From: Ricinus communis
Lineage: Eukaryota > Streptophyta > Magnoliopsida > Malpighiales > Euphorbiaceae
DNA: 64,000 nt
NCBI RefSeq assembly: GCF_019578655.1
Contig: NC_063263.1
Location: forward strand, 21,823,001 to 21,887,000
Reading direction: 5' to 3'
The position numbers and the translations under genes were made by a program. Below, in pieces: positions 46,601-58,132 of the stretch (within the stretch, counting starts at the first letter, position 1; every line of letters starts with the position of its first letter). Under the pieces are notes generated by a model, which did no database searches, was not told where the DNA came from, and was given only the letters and a program-made list of their open reading frames with translations.

Positions 46601-47423
46601 CGGTAGATTATGTATCAAAATGGGTGGAAGCTAAAGCCACCAAAACTGATGATTCTCAAACTGTTGTAGGTTTTATCAAGGCTAACATCTTTAACAGGTT
46701 TGGAACTCCAAGAGCAATCATCAGTGACCAGGGAACTCATTTTTGCAATAGATTGGTTGCAGCTTTGATGAAGAAGTATGGAGTAAATCATAGAACAGCC
46801 ACCACATATCATCCTCAAACCAATGGACAAGCCGAAGTTTCTAATAGAGAAGTCAAATCTATCTTGGAAAAAATGGTGAATCCGGGAAGAAAGGATTGGA
46901 GCCTTCGTTTAGATGATGCTCTTTGGGCATACCGCACAGCTTATAAAACTCCCATAGGAATGTCCCCTTATCGGTTAGTCTTCGGAAAAGCATGTCACTT
47001 ACCGGTAGAAGGCCTATTGGGCAGTTCGGTAATGCAACATGAACATGGATAAAGCAGGAATGTCAAGGCTACTACAATTGCAAGAATTAAAGGAGTTGCG
47101 ATTAGATGCATATGAGAATTTACAAAGAGAAGTCCAAATTACTCCACGACAATATTTTTATAAGGAGACAATTTAAGATTGGTCAAAAAGTGTTGTTATA
47201 TAATTCTCGATTGAAGCTTATGCCTGGTAAGTTTCGTTCTCGATGGCTCGGTCCATTTGTTGTTACTAATGTGTTTTCCTATGGTGCAGCGGAAATTAAA
47301 AGCTTGGATTTGAATAAAATTTTCAAAATAAATAGTCATAGATTGAAAATATTCCAAGAGGGCGAAATTGCTCCATGTCTCGATAATTTTCCCCTAGATT
47401 ATCCCACTTATCTAGATGACTAA
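43690..47423 (+). pseudogene. Athila-like pol remnant (protease, RT, RNase H, integrase)
   Basis: The protease is in 43721-43996 (ERAMLDLGASINVMP). RT runs from about 44790 (LLDAGIIYPISDSKWVSP, then MCIDFRKLNQVT) into 45184-45882 (MPFGLCNA, then FMDDLTVYGDS, then LGHAGFYHRFIKDFS). RNase H (MCDASNYTVGAVLGQ) ends in 45889-46266 (SVADHLSRL). Integrase is 46285-47052: zinc block [12 protein letters not shown]...CERCQ, core [17 protein letters not shown], and NREVKSIL with the third acidic residue. 47106-47423 is the C-terminal integrase tail (GQKVLLYNSRLKLMPGKF). Stops lie at 43996, 44017, 44186, 45051, 45124, 45881 and 46264, and a frame change near 47040. Most stops are CAA/CAG/CGA to TAA/TAG/TGA or TGG to TGA. 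Confidence 0.88.
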
Positions 47424-47599
47424 GACGTTCCCTCACTCCGTTGAGCAAAACGACGTTAAACGAATTGCGCTATTAGGAGGCAACCCAAATGTCTTATTTA
47501 TTTATTTATTTGCTTTTTATTTTCTTTAATTTATTTTATTTTATTTTCTAATCTTTTTTTTTAATGAAAAAGTTCAATTTTTTTTTGGCAGGAAGCAAA

Positions 47600-48160
47600 A
47601 TTTGGATAAGGCGTGACCACGCCTTGTTTCCACACATCTTCTGTTCTGTTTTATATACATATATAAAAAAAAATTATTGTTACTCTTACAGAAGCTCGCT
47701 TCTTACAAGGCGTGACCAAGCCTTGTTTCAAGCTATCTTCTGTTTCGTTTTGAAAAACCGCACCAAAAAAATTACAGAAGCTCGCTTCTTACAAGGCGTG
47801 ACCACGCCTTGTTTCAAGCTGTCTTCTGTTTTATTTTGAAAAACTGCACCCAAAAAATTACAAAAGCTCGCTTCTTACAAGGCGTGACCACGCCTTGTTT
47901 CAAGCTGTCTTCTATTTTGTTTTGAAAAACTGTACCTCAAAATTATAGAAGCTCGCTTCTTACAAGGCGTGACCACACCTTGTTTCAAGCTGTCTTCTGT
48001 TTCGTTTTAAAAAACTGCACTACAAAAATTACAGAAGCTCGCTTCTTACAAGGCGTGACCACGCCTTGTTTCAAGCTATCTTCTGTTTCATTTTGAAAAA
48101 CTGCACCATAAAAATTACAGAAGCTCGCTTCTTATAAGGCGTGACCACACCTTACTTCAA
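47600..48160 (+). repeat. 86-bp tandem array carrying seven near-palindromes
   Basis: The unit (gaagctcgcttcttacaagg, then cgtgaccacgccttgtttcaagct, then gtcttctgtt) repeats about every 86 bases. The near-palindrome aaggcgtgaccacgcctt starts at 47608, 47707, 47793, 47879, 47964, 48050 and 48136. A second near-palindrome (agaagctcgcttct) precedes it in six units. The array lies between pol and the 3' LTR, in the element's long 3' untranslated region. The same palindrome is in each LTR twice. Function unknown. Confidence 0.92.
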
Positions 48161-49940
48161 ACCTTTTTTTTTTAATTATTTTATTATTATTATTATTATT
48201 TTTTGTTTTTTTTGTTTCTTATTATTATTATTTATTTTTTTATTATTATTTAATTTATTTAATTTATTTAATTTTTTATTTTTTTTAATTTTTTTAATTT
48301 TTTTAATATTATTATTATTATTTATTTTTGTGCTTAAAAAAAGAGAGAGAGAGAAAAGAAAAGAGAACGTTTTATTTTGCCATGGCCACCAACGTTTTAT
48401 TTTCTTTTGCAGCAGCCATCACCAAAACTTCTTATTTTCACTGGGCGGTTCTATCTCCTTTCCTACCATCACCATTGACTATTTAGTCCGAGTTGTTCGC
48501 AAATCAGGGGAGTTTCATATTTCTTTTCTTTTCTTTTATGAGCCATTTTCTTTTTGATACATTGAGGACAATGTATAGTTTAGGTGTGGGGGAGGAATAT
48601 GATAATTACATGATTTCCTTTTCTTTTTGAAAATATTTTTTTTATGCTTATAATTAGGTATGCTTTAATTCATATGTGCTACTTTTTCTTTTGCAACCTT
48701 GAGTTTTATTTTGATAACCTGGAATACCATGTAAGTTAGAAATACATTTTTGGTTTGAATTTCAATGCATGAAAGGGGATAAGCATGATTAGTGTTTCTT
48801 TAAAACTATCAGAAGGTATCTCATTAGTTTATTGATTGAAAAATGCACAAGACTTGATACAAATGTAAACATTCAAGTGAGCTTTTGAGCCAAAGAGCAG
48901 TTCATTATATTTTGCTCTAATTATTTTTTATTGAGTGTTATCAAACTAGTATGATTATTCTAGAACTTGCTTCTGAATTCATGTTGAGACCACATTTTTG
49001 GATTGATGCTTTAATATGATAAGGGCAATTAGGATTAACCTATTCTTAGACTCTTAAAATACCTACCCTGTTGATTTCCCTTTTAGTTAGCCACTTTGAG
49101 CCTATTTTCTATTTTTTTTTAACACATGTTGTTTAACCCAAGACCTTTCATTTGGTACCTCTATTTTTCTACCCTTGTCAAGACAAGAAGGGAAGTGTTG
49201 CATGGTACAAATGAAAAAAAAAAAGAGACAAAACAAAAAAAAAAAGAGAAAAAGAAAAAAGAGAGAGGGAAAGAAAAGGAAAAAAGTGAGAAAAGAAAGT
49301 TGATATTTATTCCTTTCATGAAAGAGGATAATTGGAGAAGTATTCATCAAATATATTGAATTGAATTATTACATGTTATTTCTCCAAGATTTTTAGTGCT
49401 AATATAAAATGTGGGAATAAATCTCAAAGTTTTTGTAGTATGTTTTGTGGATGTGGCATAAGTTGTCATGCAAGAATCTAATCTTTTTATCTTCATTATA
49501 AAACATCTCAGCTCTTCCTTTATCACACCCTTTCCTAAGCCCTATTACAACCCTTGTAAAGTCCCTTTGATTTTTGCATTTAATTCATGTGTAGTGGTGG
49601 AGACTTGATTCATTAGCAAGCTTATGGTAATAACATGCTTTGTTTTTATTCTGAGAGTAAATGTACCTTAAACACTTTGAGAGTATTGAGTGAAACTATG
49701 TGAGGGTGTTAAGTCTCGTTGCTTTGATTTTGATGAATTATTAAGATACCTGTTCTTTTTATAAAATTTATCCTATGAGTGCTAATCTCTTGATTGTCAT
49801 TATTATTCAGCTCATTAATGTATGTTTAATTTATTTGGTATTTGAGGAGATTAAAAGAGATGAAAGGAAAGTTAAAAGGAGAATTGGTATGTTGAATTGA
49901 GGTATGCTTGAGGACAAGCATAAATTAGGTGTGGGAGAAT
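48160..49940 (+). other. Athila-like 3' untranslated region with low-complexity tracts
   Basis: (ATT)n/poly-T from 48165-48335 gives spurious open frames. A purine run with few interruptions lies at about 49210-49300. Two copies of a (t/a)taggtgtgggggagga-like polypurine motif occur: near 48579 (internal) and near 49926-49937, just before the 3' LTR, where gaggacaagca precedes it. The last is the working polypurine tract; the first may be an extra internal one. No coding gene supported. Confidence 0.6.
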
Positions 49941-51374
49941 TTGATAGGTCACAAATAGTTATATTTATTGTGTTTAATTTTCTTACGATTTGGTTGAATA
50001 ATGTATTTAATTATGGAAATTATGTTTATTCTGACTTAGGTGATGAAATATCAAGGATGGAGCAAAATCTAGCCTAAAGACATGTTTTAAGTCATCATTT
50101 GTCAAAAAACCAAGTCTTTTGGAGGAGGTGCAGAAATCTGCACTGTCGACAAGGCGTGACCACGCCTTACAGCCATAAGCTCCGCAGAAATCTATGCAGA
50201 AGACTACTGTCAACAAGGCGTGACCACGCCTTGCATCCCATAAGCTGCTAAAAGATGCGAAAGAGAGCTTCGAAATTTTCAGAGATTAATTTGTGGTGGA
50301 CCTACCCCTAGTTAATTTCTTTTATTTTTAGAAGTGTTAGATTAATAGAACTTTCTTCCATGTATTTAGGGTTTTAATTTATTTAGATCATTCTTAATCT
50401 TATCCTTCCTTATAGGGATAAGATTAAATAGGATATTTCTTTTTTATAAGGATTCTATTAGGGTTTAGGGTTTTACTTCCTATTTAAGGACGGCTGGAAG
50501 TACCTTTAGAATTCATATTCTTATTCTTCTTCTACTCTCTACAATCTTGTGAATTCTTACTCCACCATGAGTGGCTAAGTTCTTAGTTTCTAATTCAAGA
50601 GTGAATAAATTCCAATTGTGATTTTGTGAGGCTTTGTGCTTAACAGAATTCTTCTTTAATTCAAGTATTCTTTATTTCTTGTTCTTATTATTTATAAATT
50701 ATTGATATTGATTGAACTGACGACTCAACTTTGATATTGATTTTTCTATTGCTAAACTTTAAGTTTGTGATCCGTAATTGGCATGAACGATTGACACAAG
50801 TAGCAAGGAGCTGGCTCATGTGTGTGTGATTGCGGCTTATTCGAATTACATAGCTTGCATGATAGGCTCTAGGGAAATAAAGGAATAAGGTTATTTCAAT
50901 TATCTCAATTAAATTAATGTTGGTTTAGTCATTCTCATTATTTTTAATGCTATCATTAAGTTGATATGGAACGCTATCGTGCCCAGACTAATGATAAGTC
51001 TTGATTTGGATGTTGGGTTTGAGTCAATTGTATTAAGAGAATTATACTTATTGCAGCTTTTTCGAATAAGTAGACTAAGTACTTGAATATAAGAATTGAT
51101 ATTTTAGCCTATTATCATGATTATAATTGGATGGAATTAGCACTCTTGAATTGGAAATTTGTTAAGATTAATTTTTATTTTACTTTAATATTCAACCTTT
51201 ATTATTTTCTGCTTATTTATAATTTTGATTCAAACATTCAAAATCCCCCCTTTTATTTTACTTTGAGAAGCTATCCACATTGGTTCCCTTGGGATTCGAC
51301 CTGGTTTCACTATTTCTACAAGTTAGTTTAGGAAAATCAGTCATTTATTTTGAAGGGCTTCGACAACCCGTTCA
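49941..51374 (+). repeat. Athila-like 3' LTR
   Basis: Partner of 40662-42100, same ends (ttgatag...cgttca). Both near-palindromes are intact here (50151-50168, 50215-50232), whereas one copy in the 5' LTR has decayed by C-to-T type changes. Confidence 0.9.
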
Positions 51375-53178
51375 AATTCTCTTGAGACTTCCACTATCAA
51401 ATAAAATTACAAAACTAACTCTATTTGTATTCTTTTACAAGACTAAGAAAAAATTCAGGTGTTTTCCTAAAGGCTCACACTCCAACCCAAGTATTTTCCT
51501 AGGCTTACATCCTAACCCACTTTAAGATTTTTTAATCTTAGTTACAAGAGTTTTTAATCCTTTACCCAAACGCTCAATCTCACCTTTTGAGTATTGCATA
51601 TAAGAATTAATAACTCAACTACCCAAAAATCCAATCACAAGCTTGAACCTTTAATATAATATGAAAAGATGAAGATCTTGAGTTGTTTAGAAATATATAC
51701 AAAAATAGAGGACTCAAAGTAAACACTCTTGCTTAACCTAGAACACTTAGAAATATTGTTTAAATACTTCTAAGTGAAAAAGAGTAGTTGCAGCCTCATT
51801 AAATGCAAAAATAGTAGTTTCTGCAGTTGTCATAAATGCGGCTTCACGGGCGTGAACAGTCCTTCACGACCATCAGTCATCAGCGTGAAAAACAGATTGA
51901 ATAGTTGGAACCCGTCATGGCCGTGAATAATTTTTCACAACCATGAAAGTTGCTTTCACGGCTGGGAACTTGTGTTCACAGTTGGAAACTTTGATTTCAC
52001 AGCTTGGGAACTTTGATTGTAAGCTCTTCTGTGATTTCTTGAGAAACTGGAGATTCTACAGAATTCACAGGCGTGAAAAACTTCTTCATAGCTGGAAACA
52101 CTTATTTGTGGTTGGGAATCCATATTAACGGCTTGGGAACCTTTTCCATGAATCCTTTAGTGGATGTTTTTGTTCTTGAGGAAGAGATCTTTGTCACGGG
52201 CGTGAATATTTCTTCACAGCCATGAATTCTCATTTTTATGGCTATAAAGCATGCCTTGAGTACTACTATCCTTTTTGCTGTTTGAAGTGAGAATTCTTTG
52301 TGCATGGGAAACTCATGTTTCATAGTATGAATTTACCGTGTCTTAGAAGAACCAATTTTCTTTCCTTACACATAAATACTCAAACATAGAATTAGTCATT
52401 CTTAATTATTTGTAACCATCAAAATAGGATTAATAACCCTCAAGGTTCAACATTCTCCTCCTTTTTTATGGTGAAAAATAATTATTTGAAAAATTATTTC
52501 TCCCCCTTATTAAAAGGAGTTTATGCTTATGATAAGATTAAGATCATAGGGAACCACAATATCAATCACAATAAAGATCGTTGTTCATCCATTCATAATT
52601 AATAGTATCAACACAAACACAACATGAATATAAGAGGGTATATCATTTATGACTAAAAGAAGGTATAAGAACAATACTTTTCTCCTCTTTTGGTACCAAC
52701 AAAAAGAAGTACCAAAGAAATATTCCCAAAAGCACTAAAGCTATAAAGAGTAGAAGTTTGAAAATTGCTTTAAAAAGGTATCAAGAACTAAGGAGGACCT
52801 AGGAATTGATATTTGATAAATTTGATATCGGCTTGAAGGGTATCATATTTTCCTTCTAAATGTTTAAACCGAGCATCAAATTCTCCAAACTTCGAATCAA
52901 GCTTGGCATCAAATATAAGAAGTACAAAAGAAATATTCCCAAAAGTTGATGTGTGGCTTGGTAAATATATCTGCAAGTTGATGTGTTGCATCAATAAATT
53001 CTAATACAACATCACCATTTTCCACATGATCACATAAGAACTGATGCTTAATGTTTATATGCTTGGTCCTATAATGCTGAATAGGATTCTTAGAAATATT
53101 AATGGCACTAGTATTATCACATTTGATAGGAATATGATCAAGAAAGACTTTATAGTCTACAAGTTGTTGTTTAGTTTA
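51375..53178 (-). mobile_element. right piece of a reverse copia (SIRE-like) element: LTR plus RNase H end
   Basis: On the minus strand, 53175-52920 encodes the copia RNase H end (IKCDNTSAINISKNPIQH, then RTKHINIKH, then LADIFTKP). A polypurine tract follows (aaaaaaggaggagaa, about 52453-52467), then an LTR that starts tgttgaacct at 52452 and continues left to the Athila insertion. The LTR holds repeated ttcacgggcgtgaa-like near-palindromes (51843-51856, 52193-52206 and decayed copies between). The rest of the element is missing: LINE sequence begins at about 53180. Confidence 0.75.
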
Positions 53179-53770
53179 TAACATTTGAGTGCAACAACAA
53201 CGGGTTTGGGTATTGTTAAGGAGCGAGTATGGAAAAAATTAAAGGGTTGGAAGGAAAAAATATTGTCCAATGCGGGTAAGATTATGCTAATTAAATCCAT
53301 TTCCCAAGCAATATCTAATTATGTGATGAGTTGTTTCTTATTGCCTAAGACATTGTGTGATGAAATTCAGGCCATGATAACACGTTTTATTTGGTCCTCT
53401 AGTAAGAAGGACAAAGGTATGCACTGGTTGTACTGAAAAGATTTGTGTTTATCCAAAGGAGAAAGGGGCTGGGCATTCGACACTTAGTTGCCTTTAAGCA
53501 TGCTTTCTTAGCCAAACAATATTGGAGACTCCTAACTAGCCCTATGTCTCTTTGCTCTAGAGTCTTGAAAACTTAATACTTTACGTGTTGCAATTTCTTG
53601 CAAGCAAAGAAAACGTACAATTGCTCTTATTTTTGGACAAGTATCATGGAATCAAAATGGATTGTTGATTCAGGTGTTAAGTAGCAAATTGGAAATGGAA
53701 TGAGTATGCGAATTTGGGATGATGAGTGGGTGTTGGATTTACCTTGTGGAAAGCTCCTTAAGAAAATCTC
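53179..53770 (+). pseudogene. LINE (non-LTR) ORF2 remnant, first piece
   Basis: The frame 53185-53436 carries LKGWKEKILSNAGKIMLIKS, then SNYVMSCFLLPK, then ITRFIWSS, then MHW. This is the segment just after the RT domain in plant L1-type LINEs. It continues with stops and shifts (GERGWAFDT; later SMRIWDDEWVLDLP in another frame near 53705-53745). It is truncated at the 5' side and interrupted at about 53770. Confidence 0.75.
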
Positions 53771-54844
53771 TAAATCTCCTAAATTCACAATATAAAATCT
53801 CTAATACTATAAAATGAAATTTCTAATTTTCAAGCTTTGAAGCAAATAATTGAATTCCAAAATTTCATTTCAATAAACTAGCATCGTAGACAACTAGGAG
53901 AAAATATACTCATATATTGTAAGTTCTACATACTTATTATTTTACAATTAGCATTCATATTTAATTAATTTGGTATTTAGACACTCGTTTGGTATTGACG
54001 TTCTTACACCAAGTAGGAGTTGATCGCACATCTTCAAAGAACGAGCCAAGCCGTGCAAAAATGCAGGGATATAGCAAGTAAGCAGCAAGGTTCTCCCTTT
54101 AGCCTTTAAGACCAATTACAACAAGCTTGCGACTCTAATAGAAAGAAAGGGTAAGCTCTCTGCTTTATTTTCTTCCAATGCTATATCTATCAAATACTTA
54201 TTTGATATTGAAGTTCTTGTACTAAATAGGAGCTGATTACACATCCTTAAATAGATATGTTGTCATAAGAAAAAGAAAGGAAACAATAGCTTAAATACAA
54301 ACAAATGCAAAAATATTACTAATTTGGTAATTGAACATTCTTTCCTTTTTTGTTTTTCACTTTCTTTTTTTCTTGTTTAATGTTATTATTATTATATTTT
54401 TTATTTAGAAAATATTATCTTAAAAAATAAATTAATTTAGATTAATTAAGGTAAAAGATGATAAAATTATTGTAATAATAAATAAAATAAGAATAGAAGA
54501 TGAGAAGAAAAGGAGGAAAAACAACGGTCAAGATTTATTATCAAAGCCTAGCGGATTTTTAAAGTTTAAAGTTGGATTTGGTTTTGGGTTAAGTTAATAG
54601 TTTATTTAACTAGTTTGATGGCTAGAATAGTAACTTGTCAATTTTTCTAAAACAAGTGTTAGTTTAACATTGGATGCTTTAGATAGATCATTATTCTAGT
54701 AACTTAAACCATTAGATTTTAGGTAAGTGACTAATCTGCTGCTCAATTTAAAGTTAATAACCATAATGAAAAAAGAAAAATATATAATGACCAAAATGAA
54801 ACTTAATATAAAGTTAAGTAGCTATTGGTGTAATTATCCCCGAT
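53771..54844. other. foreign insert interrupting the LINE
   Basis: AT-rich sequence without open frames separates the two LINE pieces. Two related words (ttggtattgacgttcttaca near 53990 and ttgatattgaagttcttgta near 54208, both followed by ggagttgat/ggagctgat and acatc) show an internal duplication about 220 bases apart. I could not define termini. Confidence 0.4.
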
Positions 54845-55960
54845 TATGGTTAGTGACTCGATCTCTCCTGCTTCAAATTCCTGGAATAGGGTGCTCATAA
54901 ACCAGATGGTTGTTCCGGATGAAGCTCAAGCTATTCTTAATATTAGGCTGATTGAAAGCGTCCTCCAGATAACATTTACGAGCCTTTTACAAATCATGGT
55001 GCTTTCACTGTTCGTAGTGCTTATTACCGTGCACGTGATATCTTGTTGAATTTTTCTGTTTCATCTTCTTCTATTGGTGCTACTTCTATCTATAATAGAT
55101 GTTGGAATAGTAACATTCCACCTCGTGCTAAATTTTTTTTTGTGGCGTGCTTTGTGCAATGCTCTTCCAGTTACAGTGAATTTAAGAAGCCGTGGTATGC
55201 ATGTCAATGATATATGCAATCGATGTAAAGGAGCTCCTGAAACTCTTCTACATGCATTGAAGGAATGCCCAGTTAGTCGTAGATTTGGGTTTGCTCTTCT
55301 CTGGGTCTTTGTGCTGATCAAGTGAGGGTTCCAGACATCGAAGAATGGATCTGCATGATGAGTAGTTCCTACACGACAGAGGTGTTTGAACAGTTTTGTA
55401 TACTTCTCTGGGCTTGTTGGAATGTTAGGAATAAACATATCTTTGATGATGATGCTGATGAATCCAACCTTGCCAGTTCTCGGGCCCTTACCTTCTTGTG
55501 TGACTACCAAGCTGTTCAACAGTTCGAATCTGGCGGCTAGCTTGCTCGTAATCATTGGATGAGGCCTCAGCAAAACTTTGTGAAGATGAATGTTGATGTT
55601 GCTGTTCGTGATGCATCCGGGCTATTAGGCTTTGGTGTGGTTCTTCGAGATTGGCATGGGAAATTTTTATTTACCGTGCAGAAAAAAAGTGAAAATGAAG
55701 TGCTCACCGGAGGAGGCGGAGGCTATGGCCATGTTCGAGAGCCTGGTAGTTTGTAAATCTTTACCCTGGAAGAAGCTGCTCGTGGAGAGTGATTCTTTGA
55801 GTCTTATTGCTCATCTAAAGAATGGGACATCTGGTCTCAAGACATTTCACCAAGTTCTGGATGATATTAGACAGTAATGTAATAGTTTCCAGTCTGTTTC
55901 ATTTTCGCATGTTAGACTGTCTGCCAAATTAGCTGTTGACTTGCCTTTTGCTGTTCTTTC
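54845..55960 (+). pseudogene. LINE ORF2 remnant, second piece (zinc-type RVT tail and RNase H)
   Basis: Resumes with SDSISPASNSWNRVLINQ, as expected right after the first piece. Then come the zf-RVT block (55130-55330: ALCNALPVTVNLRSRGM, CNRCKGAPETLLHALKECP) and LLWACWNVRNKHIF. An RNase H domain follows (NFVKMNVDVAVRDASGLLGF, VLRDWHGKF, then VESDSLSLIAHL). Frames change near 55325, 55555 and 55730. An RNase H of this RVT_3 type at the LINE 3' end is usual in plants. Dead. Confidence 0.8.
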
Positions 55961-57298
55961 TTTTGTTCCTCTAATTGGTGTTGAACCCTTTCTAACTTAT
56001 ACTAATTACAATAATCACCATTCATTTTCATACAAAACTATTACACATAAAATCTAACTTATACTCTTAAATAAAGTTTCTGTAACTCCAATATTTTCTA
56101 CCAAAAAGTAAAAAGAAAAAAAAAGATTTTTAGTTATTATGCTAAAAATATGCAGTCGGAGTAGCATATGTTAGTCTCCATTCGTGTAGATTTCTGAATT
56201 TCAAATTAGGATTTTCAATTTAAATTAGCCGGCAAGTTTGCAGGTAGAAGTAAGAAGAAAAAGAAAAGAACCAATCAAATCGATTAGCGTACCAAAACTA
56301 ATTAGGCTTAGGTTTTTAATTTTAAAAAAGTGACAGTTAACTGAACCAAAAAACAAGTGTCATCCATCTCACCTATAAAAGATATTGTGAATAAACTATT
56401 ATTTTGTTTAAATTATTTTTAACTGCATTTCTTTATAAATTATGAGTAGAGTGTTTAATATACTTTAAAATTAATATAAAAAAGGTACAGTTTTAAAAAT
56501 ATGGCTGTGATTTTGTACTTAATAAGTATGTGTTTTTTAATAACAAATCAGTATACATACCTTTCTGATGAATCAATGTTTATATGTTTTCGTGATAAAT
56601 CAGCATACATACTTTTGCTTGTTAGCAAATGATAATATTTCATTATAAATTGTAAATTACCGCTAATGCGGCTTAATTTGTGAGACGTAGCGCTTATATA
56701 AATTTTTAAAATAATGTTCGTGTATTCTATACATATAGTTTCATATATTTTAAATTCTAGTTATATATCTTTTTTCGTAATAAAGCAATAAACATATTTT
56801 TTATTAATATCATATTTAACTATAATCAAATAGTCCTCCAATATAAGCATCACGTCAGTAAAAATTCACAGTATAATAATTAAATTTTGTCCTTTTATTA
56901 CATATAAAAATATATACACTAATTTATCATAAAAAAATTGTACGTATTTAAATTAAAGAGACATGAAACTATAGACTTTTTATAAGTTTTCTCTCTTAAA
57001 ATATAATGATATAATGATAATAATAACATTGGCTTCTGACATAATATTAATAATAATAAATAAATAAATAAATAAATATTGAATATATTAATTAAAACAT
57101 TGTACCAACTGGTAGAAAAATCAAGAGCAGATTTTGCTTACATCATTCAGTTTTGTCCATATTTAAACTTTGATACCATTTGTTTGAGAATTTAACGCAT
57201 TAATCACTTTATATGAATAAAGTTTAAAAAATTGTCACATAGTATGACATTTTTTCACTTGAGAAATATAAATATTTTTTTTATCAGAGGAGTATGTA

Positions 57299-57522
57299 TT
57301 TTATTTTTTTAGTATTTTTGAGATATATATTAATTTTTTATTATTTATTATATAATTTTACATGTATTTAATATGAACTATTATTAAATTATGATTTTAT
57401 AAGCAATGTGTTTTATTTTCTTAGCATTTTTGAGGTACATATATATATTTTTATTATTTATTATATAATTTTACATATATTTAATATGAACTATTACTAA
57501 ATTATAATTTTATAAGCAATTT
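57299..57522. repeat. 112-bp AT-rich tandem duplication
   Basis: Copies 57299-57410 and 57411-57522 share ttattatttattatataattttacat, atttaatatgaactatta and gattttataagcaat/aattttataagcaat, with a handful of substitutions. No coding content. Confidence 0.75.
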
Positions 57523-58076
57523 GACATCCGACAATAAATCAAGAGATTTATAAACATACTAAAACTTTATTTAGGAAAATTGTTTCTTAGATTTGATTAA
57601 AATTAAAAAATTATATGTTTTTAACAATTATTTATGATCATAAAATATCTAATTGGATACTAAATTAATTAAGAATACTTATATTATCAAATATTTATAT
57701 TTCTATTAATATTTTTAATATATAAAATAATAAAAATATTGAATGTACCTAAAAAATGCTAAAAAAAAAAATACGTGTTACTATTTTGATATAAAAAATA
57801 CCTTTATTCCTTACGTGTGTAAGCGGCAAACCACATAGTTATTTTTTGAACTTTACCCGATTAATAATTATATGATATTTTCATATTTTATCAAAACAAT
57901 AAGAAATTAAATATATTGAATTCATAAATATCTTAAAATATATAAAAATATGCATGAATTTAATAAAATATAAACATTCTCTAAAGTATTAATATTTAAT
58001 AAGGTAAAAACATATCTAGTGATATTTTATTAGACATTATATATTAAGTTAAAATTTTAAATGTTTATTTGACTTG

Positions 58077-58080
<4 letters not shown>

Positions 58081-58129
<49 letters not shown>
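58081..58129. repeat. (TA)n microsatellite
   Basis: About 24 uninterrupted TA units. Confidence 0.95.

Positions 58130-58132
<3 letters not shown>

Larger units (their letters stand above)
40662..51374 (+). mobile_element. Athila-like Ty3 retrotransposon, full length, 10.7 kb
   Basis: LTRs of about 1.4 kb (40662-42100, 49941-51374), primer site tggcgccgttgccggg at 42105, gag and pol (protease, RT, RNase H, integrase), then a 2.5-kb 3' region and a purine tract before the 3' LTR. The protease site DLGAS (in place of DTG/DSG), the RT block FMDD..VYGDSFDECL and the primer site are typical of the Athila/Tat group. A probable 5-bp target duplication is aatcc (40657-40661) against aattc (51375-51379), one transition apart. 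At least nine nonsense codons in gag-pol make it non-autonomous. Confidence 0.9.

Noticed and set aside
47600..48160. Regularly spaced repeats resembling a CRISPR array
   Set aside because: The whole 86-bp unit repeats, with no unique spacers. It lies inside a plant retrotransposon, so it is a tandem repeat array.
48141..48557. 138-codon ORF rich in Phe and Leu
   Set aside because: It is produced by (ATT)n and poly-T low-complexity DNA in the retroelement 3' region, with no domain.
49102..49359. ORFs on both strands rich in Lys/Glu or Phe/Leu
   Set aside because: Both arise from one purine-rich tract and its complement.
55061..55573. 170-codon minus-strand ORF
   Set aside because: Antisense to the LINE zf-RVT region, which reads clearly on the plus strand.
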